A stretch of 64,000 bases of DNA from Bradyrhizobium sp. CER78 (GCF_029846235.1 NZ_JARVWP010000003.1:248001-312000); one strand, 5' to 3'; positions 8,650-19,139 are shown, counted from the stretch's first letter. Numbers and translations are program-made. The notes: a model not told the origin generated them from the letters alone.

Positions 8650-9006
8650 TCAGCTCGCGGATGCCTCGTCCTTGGCGTCGCCCTTCGCCGGCTCACCCTT
8701 GGTCCGCACGCCCGAAATCATCTGCCGCATCTGCCGCACGCGGACGCCGTCCGAAATCTCGAACTCGATCTGGTCGTCGTCGACCACCTTGGTCACCTTG
8801 CCGACGAGGCCGCCCGAGGTCACCACGGTGTCGCCGCGGCGGATGTTCTTCACGAGGTCGGCATGGTCGCGCACCTTCTTCTGCTGCGGGCGCAGAATCA
8901 GGAAGTACATGATGACGAAGATCAGCGCGAATGGCAGCAGCGACATCAACATGCTGTTGGTGTCACCACTTGCTCCAGCCTGAGCAAACGCAGGAGTAAT
9001 CAGCAT
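8650..9006 (-). CDS. yajC: Preprotein translocase subunit YajC
   Basis: 118 residues with one membrane helix (LLPFALIFVIMYFLILRPQQKK) followed by the YajC cytoplasmic domain (VRDHADLVKNIRRGDTVVTSGGLVGKVTKV). YajC binds SecDF. It is the first gene of the minus-strand run yajC-secD-secF-Mth938-NDUFAF6-like; the promoter should lie in the 190-bp divergent gap with the DUF815 gene. Confidence 0.96.
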   Translation of the reverse strand: MLITPAFAQAGASGDTNSMLMSLLPFALIFVIMYFLILRPQQKKVRDHADLVKNIRRGDTVVTSGGLVGKVTKVVDDDQIEFEISDGVRVRQMRQMISGVRTKGEPAKGDAKDEASAS

Positions 9007-9197
9007 TCGGACGATCCTCGGATAAGACGGGAAAGAACCGGCAGTGCCCTCGACCTTCGGGGCGGTATGGCGGTCCGGACAAATTCGCGCGGACTATAGC
9101 GGCCGCGGTCCCAATTGCAACGTTAACGGACCTTCATTTAGGGCGCTTGCGGGACTGCCGCCAGCCCGATAAGGCTGCGCCGACAGGAACTGGACAA

Positions 9198-10169
9198 ATG
9201 CCGAAAAAAGCCAAAAAAACAACCAGCAAAACCGCCCCCAAAGCTGCCGCCAAGCGTACCGCAAACGCCGCGACAAAACGCCCGGCGACGGCGCTCGACG
9301 GCGCGGCCGCCGAGCGGATCGCGAGCGCCCTGGAAGCCATTGCGAGCCGCCTCGCAGCCGCCTCCCCGGCGTCCGATCCGGCTCGCTCGTTCGGCGCCGC
9401 GGACGCCTTTGTCTGGCATCCGGACGGCCGCCTTGCCCCGGTGCCGCGCGTCAGCCGCGTCGAGATCGGCCTGCTCAAGGGCGTCGACCGGATGCGCGAC
9501 ATCCTGATGGAGAATACCGAGCGCTTCACCAACGGACTGCCCGCCAACAATGCGCTGCTGTGGGGCGCCCGCGGCATGGGCAAGTCGTCGCTGGTCAAGG
9601 CCGTGCACGCCAGCATCAATGTCGACCGCAAGCCGGCCGACCGGCTGAAACTGATCGAGATCCATCGCGAGGACATCGAGAGCCTGCCCGGCCTGATGGA
9701 GCTGCTGCGCGGCTCCTCGTTCCGCTTCATCGTGTTCTGCGACGACCTCTCCTTCGACGGCAACGACGCCTCGTACAAGTCGCTGAAGGCGGTGCTGGAA
9801 GGCGGTATCGAGGGACGCCCCGACAACGTCATCCTCTATGCCACATCGAATCGGCGCCATCTGTTGGCGCGCGAGATGATCGAGAACGAACGCTCGACCG
9901 CGATCAATCCGGGCGAAGCGGTCGAGGAGAAGGTGTCGCTGTCGGATCGCTTCGGCCTCTGGCTCGGTTTCCACCGCTGCAGCCAGGACGAGTACCTCGC
10001 AATGGTGAAGGGCTATTGCAACCATTACGGCATCAAGATCGGCGAAGACGAGCTCGAGCGAGAGGCGCTCGAATGGTCGACCACCCGCGGCTCGCGCTCG
10101 GGCCGCGTCGCCTGGCAGTACACCCAGGAGCTTGCCGGCCGGCTCGGCGTGCGGCTGAGCGGGGCCTAG
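9198..10169 (+). CDS. DUF815-family AAA ATPase
   Basis: 323 residues. The ATG at 9198 follows AGGAA at 9185-9189, and the protein then opens with a Lys/Ala-rich tail (MPKKAKKTTSKTAPKAAAKR), so I prefer it to an ATG 17 codons upstream. The core matches DUF815 ATPases: VEIGLLKGVDRMRDILMENT, a Walker A loop LLWGARGMGKSSLVKA, a Walker B-like FRFIVFCDDLSFDGND, and the family block YATSNRRHLLARE. The C terminus carries an AAA lid. The biological role of DUF815 is unsettled. It is divergent from yajC. Confidence 0.9.
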   Translation: MPKKAKKTTSKTAPKAAAKRTANAATKRPATALDGAAAERIASALEAIASRLAAASPASDPARSFGAADAFVWHPDGRLAPVPRVSRVEIGLLKGVDRMRDILMENTERFTNGLPANNALLWGARGMGKSSLVKAVHASINVDRKPADRLKLIEIHREDIESLPGLMELLRGSSFRFIVFCDDLSFDGNDASYKSLKAVLEGGIEGRPDNVILYATSNRRHLLAREMIENERSTAINPGEAVEEKVSLSDRFGLWLGFHRCSQDEYLAMVKGYCNHYGIKIGEDELEREALEWSTTRGSRSGRVAWQYTQELAGRLGVRLSGA

Positions 10170-10236
10170 CGCAAGCGGCGCTTGCAGCGGACCGCGGGCC
10201 TTCTGAATTCGGCGCGGCATGGGTACACTCGGACCC

Positions 10237-10710
10237 ATGCCGGCCAATCCAAACATGACTGCGAGACGCTGTGGCGAGTGCACCGCTTGCTGCGATGGCT
10301 GGCTGAAGATCCGGATTCGCGACCACGACGTCCATCCCGGGCAGCCGTGCCCGTTCAGCAGCGTGGGCAAATGCACGATCTACGCCGAGCGTCCGGTCGA
10401 TCCCTGCCAGAATTTCGTCTGCGGATGGCTGGCACCGACGAGCCCGCTGCCCGACTGGATGCGTCCGGACCGATCCGATCTCATTTTCCTTCCCGCAAAC
10501 TTCGTCTGGCGGACGATCCCGGTTGACGTCGCGGTCGCCGTCGGCGCCCGCCCGAAGGCAAAGGCGCGTGCCTGGCTCGAAGCCTTCAGCCGTGACATGC
10601 GACGGCCCCTGCTGCTGCAGTCGGACGGCGAATGGCACGCGTATGGGCCGCCGCAATTCCTGCGCGAGATGGTCGACCGGATATCAGGCGGGCTCGATCC
10701 ACTGGGGTAA
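10237..10710 (+). CDS. Cysteine-cluster protein, possibly Zn/Fe-chelating (YkgJ-like)
   Basis: The N terminus holds a metal-site-like pattern CGECTACC, then PCPFSS, GKCTIYAERPVDPCQNFVCGW, giving eight cysteines within about 55 residues, as in YkgJ-type Fe-S or zinc cluster proteins. The C-terminal half has no recognised motif. Three in-frame ATGs (10219, 10237, 10255) precede the first cysteine and no strong ribosome-binding site separates them, so the start is uncertain. It lies 67 bases after the DUF815 gene and may be co-transcribed. Confidence 0.8.
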   Translation: MPANPNMTARRCGECTACCDGWLKIRIRDHDVHPGQPCPFSSVGKCTIYAERPVDPCQNFVCGWLAPTSPLPDWMRPDRSDLIFLPANFVWRTIPVDVAVAVGARPKAKARAWLEAFSRDMRRPLLLQSDGEWHAYGPPQFLREMVDRISGGLDPLG

Positions 10711-11062
10711 TATAAAACCTCAAGCGAGTGCGCCCTCGCCCGGATTTGGCATTCATTATCCCAATTTCGCTGTCTGATGTTGCGTTGCGATTATAATCTG
10801 TCAGCAACACTGACGCAGTTCACAAAGAGCCATTACATCAACAACTTCAATCTGCAGCAAGTAAGTCAAATTTTATTCCGAATCTCACCATGCGACAAAT
10901 TGATGCAGTGCAGAAGTACTATAGTACCCTTTATGTCACACAGCACGTTTATCGCCTTGCGCGCGTTCGGCACCGGTGTATCTGGCATTTCGTATACCTT
11001 AGAATTTCCGCCCGTTTGCAGCCCCTGCACCCCGCAGAGGCAACTGGCAAATGGGGGAATGA
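10711..11062. promoter_or_regulatory. AT-rich porin leader and promoter region
   Basis: About 350 bases without a supported gene. It is clearly AT-richer than the neighbouring coding DNA (for example 10720-10930), as expected for the regulated upstream region of an outer-membrane porin. I could not place -35/-10 boxes with confidence. A Shine-Dalgarno-like GGGGGA run at about 11053-11058 precedes the porin ATG. Confidence 0.5.
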
Positions 11063-12694
11063 ATGAAGAAAAGACTTCTCGCAGGAACGGCATCCGCTGC
11101 GGTGTGCCTGGCGCTCATGCAAGGCCCGATGCACGCGGCAACGCTCGACGACGTTATGGCGCGTCTGGATGCACTCGAACGAAACAATGCGAAGCTCGCC
11201 AAGGAGAACGCTCAACTCAGGGACCGCGTGAACCACATCGCGAGCCACCCGGCTCCGCCCCCAACCGCAGCCGCCACCCCACCAAAGGGCAATCCGGTCC
11301 AGCACGCGGGCGTTGCGCCCTCACCGACGCCACCACCGCCCGAACACGCCGTCGTCAGCATCGGTGGCGCGCCGCTCTACACCAAGGCGACCGGCAGCAA
11401 CGCCTTCGTCGACAACACCACCGTCACGCTCTACGGTCACGTCGACCTCTCGGGCGACTTCTTCAACGCCGGTGTGTTCGATCAGGGCAACAAGTTCGGC
11501 GTTGCGAGCAACCTCACCTATTTCGGCGTTCGCGCCCGGCACAATCTCGAGCCGTATGGCTTCGCCGGATGGGCCGCGGTGGCGCAGTTCGAATCGCTGG
11601 TCGAGGTTGCCGCGACGCCAACCGAGCGCGCCGCGTTCGGCACGCGCGACAGCTATATCGGAATGGAAACGCCGTGGGGTGCGATCAAGGCCGGCAAGGC
11701 CGATACGCCGTACAAGAAATCCACCGCCAAGTTCGATCCTTTCTCGGCGACGCTCGGCGACTACAATTCGATCATGGGCAACACCGGCGGCGACCTGCGT
11801 GCCGAGTTCGATTGGCGCGCCGCGCACGCGGTCTGGTACGAGTCGCCGATCTGGAACGGCTTCCAGGCGACCTTGATGGCTTCGCCGGGACAGAACACGG
11901 CGCGCGACAACAGCGATTTCGCGCTCGGCGACTTCAACTGTCCGGGCACCTCGGCCCGCGGCAGCGGTAGCGGCTTCCCGCTGACCGCGGCGCCGGAGGG
12001 CTGCACCGACGGCTCATACGGCAACCTCTACAGCGCATCGCTGACGTACAATCAAGGACCGTTCACCGCTGTCGCAGCCTATGAGATGCATGAGGGCACC
12101 AACCGCACCGGCGACGAGGCGGTGACGCCGCTCAGCAATGGCGGCGTATTGATCGTGCCGCCAGGCGCCGTCGGCATCGCCAACGAATGGGCCGCGAAAT
12201 TCGGCGCCGGCTACGGCTTCAACGACGGCATCGGCAAACTGCAACTCTACGGCATCTATGAGATCATGCGCCGCGAGAACACTGTTGCCGACTTCAACGA
12301 GCGGTCGCGTGACGGCTACTTCGTCAGCGCCACGCAATCGGTCGGCGCCTGGGACGTCAGCGCATCCTGGGCTCACGCCAACGCCTCGCCGGGTTCACCC
12401 GGGACCGGCGTGTTCAACAACTACACCGTCACTCCGGCGGCCGGCTCGGCTGACTTCGCGCTCAACAGCGTCGACAGCAGCGCCGATCAGTATGCGGCAG
12501 GCGTCAAGTATCACTTCAGCCCGTTCGCGACCTGGTATCTCGTCGGCAGCTATCTGCGCAACGGCCCAGGCGCGCATTACTGCCTCGGTGTGAGCGGTCA
12601 CGGCTATGGCGTGTGCGGACGTGATGCCAACAACAACGTCGTTGCCGGCAACAAGGCCAAAGCAATCACGACCGGCATGACCTTCGACTTCTAG
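11063..12694 (+). CDS. Outer-membrane porin with N-terminal coiled coil
   Basis: 543 residues. A signal peptide (MKKRLLAGTASAAVCLALMQ) is cleaved probably after MHAA. It is followed by a short coiled coil (LDDVMARLDALERNNAKLAKENAQLRD split over residues 27-55) that may link to peptidoglycan or trimerise, a Pro-rich spacer, and a beta-barrel of the general-porin type beginning VTLYGHVDLSGDFF and ending KAITTGMTFDF with the C-terminal phenylalanine needed by the BAM machinery. Motifs such as LTYFGVRARHNLEPYGFAGW and RDSYIGMETPWGAIKAGKAD are typical of neisserial-type porins. Solute specificity cannot be read from the sequence. Confidence 0.9.
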   Translation: MKKRLLAGTASAAVCLALMQGPMHAATLDDVMARLDALERNNAKLAKENAQLRDRVNHIASHPAPPPTAAATPPKGNPVQHAGVAPSPTPPPPEHAVVSIGGAPLYTKATGSNAFVDNTTVTLYGHVDLSGDFFNAGVFDQGNKFGVASNLTYFGVRARHNLEPYGFAGWAAVAQFESLVEVAATPTERAAFGTRDSYIGMETPWGAIKAGKADTPYKKSTAKFDPFSATLGDYNSIMGNTGGDLRAEFDWRAAHAVWYESPIWNGFQATLMASPGQNTARDNSDFALGDFNCPGTSARGSGSGFPLTAAPEGCTDGSYGNLYSASLTYNQGPFTAVAAYEMHEGTNRTGDEAVTPLSNGGVLIVPPGAVGIANEWAAKFGAGYGFNDGIGKLQLYGIYEIMRRENTVADFNERSRDGYFVSATQSVGAWDVSASWAHANASPGSPGTGVFNNYTVTPAAGSADFALNSVDSSADQYAAGVKYHFSPFATWYLVGSYLRNGPGAHYCLGVSGHGYGVCGRDANNNVVAGNKAKAITTGMTFDF

Positions 12695-12704
12695 ATTTTT
12701 GTTT

Positions 12705-12754
12705 GAGCATGATCCTTGCGGAAAACCGGCTTCCACTTTTCCGGGATCATGCTC
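12705..12754. repeat. REP-like palindrome, copy 1 (after the porin)
   Basis: Outer arms GAGCATGATCC / GGATCATGCTC enclose inner arms GGAAAA / TTTTCC. It is one of five related copies in the window (also near 49039, 53866, 60695 and 61071). It begins 10 bases after the porin stop. Confidence 0.85.
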
Positions 12755-12762
12755 CAAAACAA

Positions 12763-12797
12763 AACGGGGGAGGCTTGCACCTCCCCCGTTGTCTTTG
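12763..12797. terminator. Bidirectional intrinsic terminator between porin and nlpD
   Basis: An 11-bp perfect stem (12763-12773 with 12780-12790), 6-base loop, followed by a T-rich stretch on plus and preceded by an A-rich one, so it can serve both converging genes. Confidence 0.85.
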
Positions 12798-12838
12798 TTG
12801 CGAGACTTGGAAGTCCCTTGGAAGTCCCGGCGCGTAGC

Positions 12839-14215
12839 TTATGCGCCGTTGAGGAACTGGAGCGGATCGACCGGAGACGATCCCTTGCGAATTTCGAAGT
12901 GGAGCTGCGGCGAGCCTGCCTCGCCGGTCTGACCCGACTTGGCGATCACCTGGCCGCGCTTGATCGTATCGCCGCGCTTCACCAGGATTTCGCTCGCATG
13001 GGCATAGGCCGTGACGTAGCCGTTGGAATGGCGAACCAGCACGAGATTGCCGTAACCCTTCAGCTCATTGCCCGAATAGGCGACGACGCCGTCTTCGGCA
13101 GCTTTCACCGGCGTGCCCTCGGGCACCGCGACGTTGATGCCGTCATTGACCTTGCCGTTGGTCTTCGAGCCGTAGGCGGTGATGACCTTGCCGCGCACCG
13201 GCCAGCGGAACGTCGGCAATGCGCCGGTGGCTTCGCTCGACTTGGTGACGACAGGCGTTTCTGCGGCGGCGACCGGCTGTTCGACCGTTGCGGTCGGCTG
13301 AACCAGCCGCGCGCTCTGCTGCGGCAGCGCCGTGGCGACGACCTTCGGGGCGGCCATGGCCGGCGCCGGAGCGACAGCGACCGGTGCGGCGGCAACAGGC
13401 TGCGCAACCGGCGCGGGAGCTGCCATCGCTGTCTTGGCGCCGGGCACCACGAGCTTCATGCCGAGGCTCAGCCGGGCCGACTGGTCGAGATTGTTGGCGC
13501 GCGCGAGCTCGGCCACCGGGATGTGATGCTGGCGCGCGATGCTGTGCAGCGTGTCGCCGCGATTGACATAGTGGACGCCGGCAGGCGCGGCCGCCATGGC
13601 AACGGGCCGCGTGGCCGGTGCGGCCATGGCGGGCGCTGCGGCGACGGCCCCCGGACGCGGAATGATCAGCTGCTGGCCGGGCGACAGCGCGCGCGGCCCC
13701 TTGTAGCCGTTGGCGTGCAGGATCTCGGCGGTCGACACATTGTAGCGGCGCGCCAGCACTTCCAGCGTGTCGCTGGTGCCGACGATGATGGTGGTGCCGC
13801 TATGCGAAGCATGCGCGGCGGCGACCGAATGCGGCACGCTGCCGGTGGCTTCGATCTGCGGGCGCGCCGGCGGCGGGGTGTAGGACGACATCCCGCGTCC
13901 GCCTCCGGAGACGCCGGCATTGGCGACCGGATAGGACTGCGGCGCGGCAACCGGCGGCGGCAATGGCTGCGACTGATACTGCGAATATTGCGGTTGGGTT
14001 CGCGGCCGCGCGTATTGCGGCAGCTCGCGCGGCGGCGGCGCCTGCACGGTGCCGGTCGGCTGCGGATCGAACGCAAACGGATTTTGCGAGTAGGAGTTTT
14101 GCGAGAAGCGCGACGACATGTCGGCACTGCAACCGGCAAAAGCCATGGACATCAGCGTCAGCACCGCAACCTGCGGCACGCGACGCGAGCGAAGCAACTC
14201 AACAACCCCAGACAT
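12839..14215 (-). CDS. nlpD: NlpD-like lipoprotein: two LysM domains plus degenerate LytM (M23) domain
   Basis: 458 residues. The signal ends with a lipobox (MAFAGC), giving a lipoprotein. A Pro/Gln-rich linker is followed by two LysM peptidoglycan-binding modules (IIVGTSDTLEVLARRYNVST; HYVNRGDTLHSIARQHHIPV), an Ala/Pro linker, and a C-terminal LytM domain (FRWPVRGKVITAYGSKTNGK to the end). The usual first zinc ligands are replaced (NDGINVAVPEG instead of HxGxD) and the HLH motif is QLH, so it is probably an amidase activator rather than a hydrolase. It is third in a surE-pcm-nlpD order as in enterobacteria. Confidence 0.9.
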   Translation of the reverse strand: MSGVVELLRSRRVPQVAVLTLMSMAFAGCSADMSSRFSQNSYSQNPFAFDPQPTGTVQAPPPRELPQYARPRTQPQYSQYQSQPLPPPVAAPQSYPVANAGVSGGGRGMSSYTPPPARPQIEATGSVPHSVAAAHASHSGTTIIVGTSDTLEVLARRYNVSTAEILHANGYKGPRALSPGQQLIIPRPGAVAAAPAMAAPATRPVAMAAAPAGVHYVNRGDTLHSIARQHHIPVAELARANNLDQSARLSLGMKLVVPGAKTAMAAPAPVAQPVAAAPVAVAPAPAMAAPKVVATALPQQSARLVQPTATVEQPVAAAETPVVTKSSEATGALPTFRWPVRGKVITAYGSKTNGKVNDGINVAVPEGTPVKAAEDGVVAYSGNELKGYGNLVLVRHSNGYVTAYAHASEILVKRGDTIKRGQVIAKSGQTGEAGSPQLHFEIRKGSSPVDPLQFLNGA

Positions 14216-14325
14216 GGTTACTCACTCGTACGCAACAAAAGACTGTTTTGAGTAAACACCTCGCGAGTAAATAACCGCTTAACCCTGCGAATAAGGCGTT
14301 GGTGCCAAGCAGCAAATCGCCAAAA

Positions 14326-14982
14326 TTACAATTCGCGCGCGATTCCCGGCAGCGCCGGCACAAAGCGGACGTCGACGAGTTCCTTGCGGTCGAAGCCGCT
14401 CTCGGTCCGAACCACGCGGACCAGGGTCTGGGTGCCCTGGTGCGGTCCGACCGGGGCGATCAGGATGCCGTCCGGATCGAGCCGCTCCAGCAGCTTCTCC
14501 GGGATCTGCTCCATCGCCGCGGTGACGATGATGCGGTCGAAATCGCCCGCCCCCGCCGGAACGTCGAAGCCGTCGCCGAGCAGCACCTCGATGTTGTAAT
14601 AGCCGAGCTTTTCAAGCCGTTTGCGCGCGCTGTCGGCCAGTGTCCGGTACCGCTCGATGGTCAGAACCTGCTTGCACAGCCGGGACAGGACGGCCGCCTG
14701 ATAGCCCGATCCGGTGCCGATCTCGAGCACGCGGTGGTCCTTCTGCAGCTGCAGCTGCTCGGTCATGTAGGCCACGACGAAGGGCTGGCTGATGGTCTGC
14801 CCGCAGGCGATCGCAAGCGCGCTGTCGCGATAGGCCTCGTTGCGATCGCGCGGATCGACGAACATCTCGCGCGGCACCTCCTCCATCGTGCGCAGCACCG
14901 CCTGATCGCTGACCCCTCGCCGCCGCAGGGTGAGCTGAAACATCATCTTCTCGGTCGGATCGGGCTTCAGGGCCATGTTCAT
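14326..14982 (-). CDS. pcm: Protein-L-isoaspartate O-methyltransferase
   Basis: 218 residues from the start [17 protein letters not shown]. It uses S-adenosylmethionine to methylate isoaspartyl residues in damaged proteins and start their repair. Motifs: [20 protein letters not shown], the substrate loop [18 protein letters not shown], and the SAM motif [15 protein letters not shown]. The frame is open a further 88 codons upstream, but that part has no family resemblance. It is 110 bases upstream of nlpD on the same strand. Confidence 0.95.
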   Translation of the reverse strand: MNMALKPDPTEKMMFQLTLRRRGVSDQAVLRTMEEVPREMFVDPRDRNEAYRDSALAIACGQTISQPFVVAYMTEQLQLQKDHRVLEIGTGSGYQAAVLSRLCKQVLTIERYRTLADSARKRLEKLGYYNIEVLLGDGFDVPAGAGDFDRIIVTAAMEQIPEKLLERLDPDGILIAPVGPHQGTQTLVRVVRTESGFDRKELVDVRFVPALPGIAREL

Positions 14983-15354
14983 CAGCGTCTCTGGGCAGCA
15001 GCGCGGAATCTTGCTCCCGCTAGATGCCATTGAAATCCGAAATACCGCGTTAAGGAAAAATTTCCCGTCATCCTTTTGTTCCCGGCCAGGAACCAGCATG
15101 CTGATTTCGTGTTGGCGCCAATCCGCAAGCTTCCCATATAATCGACAGCGATGCGCTGATAATGCCGAGATGCGCGGGCGACGGTTGACCCATTGCCCCC
15201 CGTCAGAGTCTCGACGAATCTTGCGCAACGCGTCAGTCAGGACCATCCGGCGATGCAGCGGCGCGCGCTGGAAACCGACTAATTCCCAAACGTTTGCATT
15301 GCGCCTTGTAGTGTTATTTGCGAGCCTATTTCAGGGACGGGCAAGGATTCCATC
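14983..15354. other. Divergent gap between pcm and the response regulator
   Basis: About 370 bases with no supported gene, presumably holding the promoters of both flanking genes. The open frame continuing upstream of pcm reads through part of it, but the residues show no resemblance to the family. No hairpin or repeat of note was seen. Confidence 0.5.
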
Positions 15355-15732
15355 ATGACAGCGATACGGCCGGCGGGCTGTTCAGTTTTCCTCGTGGAGG
15401 ACGAGGTCATGATCCGGATGATGGTCGCCGATATGCTGGAAGAGCTCGGCCATAGTGTCGCGGCCGAGGCCGGCGAAATCGGCGAAGCGGTCAAGCTCGC
15501 GCAATCGACCGAATTCGACCTCGCGATCCTCGACGTCAACGTCAACGGCAAGGTGATCACCCCGGTCGCCGAGCTGATCAACGCCCGCAATCGCCCCTTC
15601 ATCTTCGCCACCGGCTATGGCTCGTCCGGCCTGCCTCCGGAATATCGCGACCGTCCGGCCCTGCAAAAGCCCTTCCAGCTGGAAACCCTCGCCCAGGTGA
15701 TCTCCAGCGCGATGGGGAGCGCGCCGGTCTAG
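15355..15732 (+). CDS. Single-domain response regulator (receiver only)
   Basis: 125 residues forming one CheY-like receiver domain: acidic pocket FLVEDEVMIRMM (residues 12-23), phospho-acceptor Asp in FDLAILDVNVNGK, Thr/Ser switch FATGYGS, and conserved Lys in ALQKPFQ. There is no output domain, so it must act through protein contact or as a phosphate sink. Its partner kinase is not in the window. It is the only plus-strand gene between surE and pcm, genes usually adjacent. Confidence 0.92.
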   Translation: MTAIRPAGCSVFLVEDEVMIRMMVADMLEELGHSVAAEAGEIGEAVKLAQSTEFDLAILDVNVNGKVITPVAELINARNRPFIFATGYGSSGLPPEYRDRPALQKPFQLETLAQVISSAMGSAPV

Positions 15733-15744
15733 ATCACCTGATCC

Positions 15745-15831
15745 GTAGCCCGGATGGAGCGAAGCGCAATCCGGGAAACCGTCCACACATTCCGAGCGGC
15801 CCCGGATTTCGCTTCGCTTCATCCGGGCTAC
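15745..15831. repeat. Bradyrhizobial palindromic repeat (GTAGCCCGGAT type)
   Basis: Inverted arms starting GTAGCCCGGAT and ending ATCCGGGCTAC, with inner GGAGCGAAGCG / CGCTTCGCTTC segments. It fills the gap between the convergent response-regulator and surE genes. The motif is familiar as an intergenic repeat in Bradyrhizobium. Confidence 0.8.
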
Positions 15832-15837
15832 AAGAGA

Positions 15838-16605
15838 TCACTTCAGCGTTTCGACCAGCGTCTCCGAAAACACTTCATCGGTGCGATCGAGCCGCAGCGG
15901 CGTCACCGAGACGTAGCGCGCGGCAAGCGCAGCGAGATCGGTGCCCTCGGCCGGCGTATCCATCATCGCCGCGCGCTCGAAGCCGATCCAGAAATATGGA
16001 TTGCCGCGCCCGTCGTGCCGGCGATCGATCTTCAGGAAGCCCTGATTGCGCTTGCCCTGCCGCGTGATGCGGATGCCCTTGACGTCATCGGGCATGCAGG
16101 ACGGGAAGTTGACGTTGATAACGGTATTTCTCGGCACGCCGGCGTCGATCACCTTGCGGATGATGTCGGGTCCGAACTTCAGCGCGGTGTCCCACAGCGG
16201 CGCGTTGCGCGTCTCGATTGAGAATTCCTGCGAGAGTGCGAATGACGGAAAGCCCAGGATGGTGCCTTCGAGTGCGCCGGCGATGGTGCCCGAATAGACC
16301 ACGTCCTCGGCGACGTTGCGGCCCTTGTTGACACCGCTGAGCACGAGATCCGGCAGTTTGTCACCGAGGATGTGGCGCGCGCCCATGATGACGCAATCGG
16401 TCGGCGTGCCGCGGACCGCGAAATGGCGCGGGCTGACTTCGCGCAGGCGCAGCGGATCGTTGAGCGAGAGCGAATGCGAGACACCGGACTGGTCGAGTTC
16501 GGGAGCAACAATCCAGACGTCGTCGGACAGGGCGCGCGCGATCTGCTCGACGACCTGCAGGCCGGGAGCGTGGATGCCGTCATCATTGGTGCAGAGAATT
16601 CGCAT
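15838..16605 (-). CDS. surE: 5'/3'-nucleotidase SurE
   Basis: 255 residues. SurE dephosphorylates nucleoside monophosphates and is a stationary-phase survival factor. The N-terminal metal-binding motif [16 protein letters not shown] is exact, followed by [34 protein letters not shown] and [28 protein letters not shown]. The length fits the family. It lies 94 bases after the unknown Pro-rich gene. Confidence 0.97.
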   Translation of the reverse strand: MRILCTNDDGIHAPGLQVVEQIARALSDDVWIVAPELDQSGVSHSLSLNDPLRLREVSPRHFAVRGTPTDCVIMGARHILGDKLPDLVLSGVNKGRNVAEDVVYSGTIAGALEGTILGFPSFALSQEFSIETRNAPLWDTALKFGPDIIRKVIDAGVPRNTVINVNFPSCMPDDVKGIRITRQGKRNQGFLKIDRRHDGRGNPYFWIGFERAAMMDTPAEGTDLAALAARYVSVTPLRLDRTDEVFSETLVETLK

Positions 16606-16637
16606 CCGTCAAAGTGCCTTTTGTTCCGATTCGACGC

Positions 16638-16685
16638 CGGTTTCTTGAATTACGGCTTCTTGAGTTGCGGGTTCTTGAGTTGATT
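16638..16685. repeat. Short tandem repeat between surE and the Pro-rich gene
   Basis: About three imperfect copies, period roughly 16, of a unit containing TTCTTGAGTTGCGG. The function is unknown and it may simply be slippage-derived spacer. Confidence 0.6.
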
Positions 16686-16699
16686 GCCGTCTTAACCGG

Positions 16700-17593
16700 C
16701 TAGGGCCGCGGAGGCAAACCCGACGACGGCCCGCGCCAACGCGCCGACGTCACGCGCCAGGGCTGCAGAAACTTGCCGCTGCCGGCGATCTTGCGGGCGA
16801 AGACCGGCCAGGCCGGCCTCCGCACAACTTTGACGACGGGGACCAGCGGCGGCACTTCGAGTTTTTTGGCCGGCGCCGCCTGACGTCCATCGTCGAGGGC
16901 CTGGGACTTGAGAGCTTCTGATCTGACGGGCTCAGGCTTCCGAGGTTCGGGCTTGGGAGCCTCCCGTTGGGCAGGTTCAGCCTTGGTAGTTTCCTTGGCA
17001 GGTTCAGCTTTGGGAGATTCAACCGTACGCGCCTCAGGCCTGGGCGGCTCGGACGTGACCGGTGCGGATTGGCGAGGCTCGGGCTTTGCGGCCTTCGGGG
17101 GCTCCGATTTAGGCAGCTCCGGCCTGATAGATTCGACCTTGCGCGGCTCAAGCTTCGGCGTCTCAAGCTTGGGCAATTCGGGGCTGGGCGGCCGCGGTGT
17201 GGGCGCCTCCGCGGCCGGCGGTGGCGTTACCGATTTCGATTTCAGCCTCGCCAGCAGTTCCTCGATCGAGGGCACCGAAGCTGCGTCAAGCGGCGCACGT
17301 GGCGCGGCCGGCGGCGCCGCCCGGACCGGAGGTAGCGGTGCCACAATCGTCGTCGGCGGCGGCAGATCGTCCGGCGCCAATTGGGCGAACTTGCCGCGCG
17401 CGATCTCCAGCGCCTTGTCGAAGTCGGGCCGGTCGATCCACGCCTTCGACTGCACCTCGCTCACGCGGGCTTCCCACAAGCGCGCGGCCTCGATGTCGTA
17501 ATAGCCCATCTGCTTCTGGTTGATCAGTTGCAGACCATGGCCGGTGACCGCCCATTGCTTGCCAAGCCAGTGGATGTCACGGTGGAGCGGCAT
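16700..17593 (-). CDS. Unknown protein with Pro/Lys/Glu-rich low-complexity region
   Basis: 297 residues starting MPLHRDIHWLGKQWAVTGHG, 16 bases after serS. The N-terminal ~90 residues look folded (LINQKQMGYYDIEAARLWEA, KAWIDRPDFDKALEIARGKF). Residues about 95-250 are a low-complexity chain of short units such as PKLEPRKVES and PKPEPRKPEP, and the C terminus is Arg/Trp-rich and basic (VVKVVRRPAWPVFARKIAGS). No family recognised. The frame is open further upstream into serS, but that part is a serS shadow. It could be an envelope-spanning or scaffold protein; no signal peptide is visible. Confidence 0.75.
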   Translation of the reverse strand: MPLHRDIHWLGKQWAVTGHGLQLINQKQMGYYDIEAARLWEARVSEVQSKAWIDRPDFDKALEIARGKFAQLAPDDLPPPTTIVAPLPPVRAAPPAAPRAPLDAASVPSIEELLARLKSKSVTPPPAAEAPTPRPPSPELPKLETPKLEPRKVESIRPELPKSEPPKAAKPEPRQSAPVTSEPPRPEARTVESPKAEPAKETTKAEPAQREAPKPEPRKPEPVRSEALKSQALDDGRQAAPAKKLEVPPLVPVVKVVRRPAWPVFARKIAGSGKFLQPWRVTSARWRGPSSGLPPRP

Positions 17594-17609
17594 CGCACTG
17601 GCCCTCGCC

Positions 17610-19004
<1,395 letters not shown>

Positions 19005-19011
19005 CTACCAC

Positions 19012-19118
19012 GACGGTCATCACCCGCGAAAGCGGGTGATCCAGTATTCCAGAGGCGTCAACGTGTGACGGAGGGGCCGCGACGGACTGGATACCCCGCT
19101 TTCGCGGGGTATGACGGC
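19012..19118. repeat. Bradyrhizobial palindromic repeat between tatC and serS
   Basis: Two hairpins, one built on ACCCGCGAAAGCGGGT and the other on ACCCCGCTTTCGCGGGGT, inside an overall inverted arrangement (CGGTCAT ... ATGACGG). It fills the gap between tatC and serS. Confidence 0.8.
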
Positions 19119-19139
19119 CGGGTATGTGATCAAATCACC

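Noticed and set aside
6584..8983. 799-codon plus-strand frame across secF, secD and yajC
   Set aside because: Shadow of three certain genes; its His/Arg/Asp-rich composition is that of an antisense reading.
15745..15831. Possible CRISPR-like or attachment-site repeat
   Set aside because: Single compound palindrome without spacer array, integrase or duplicated tRNA end.
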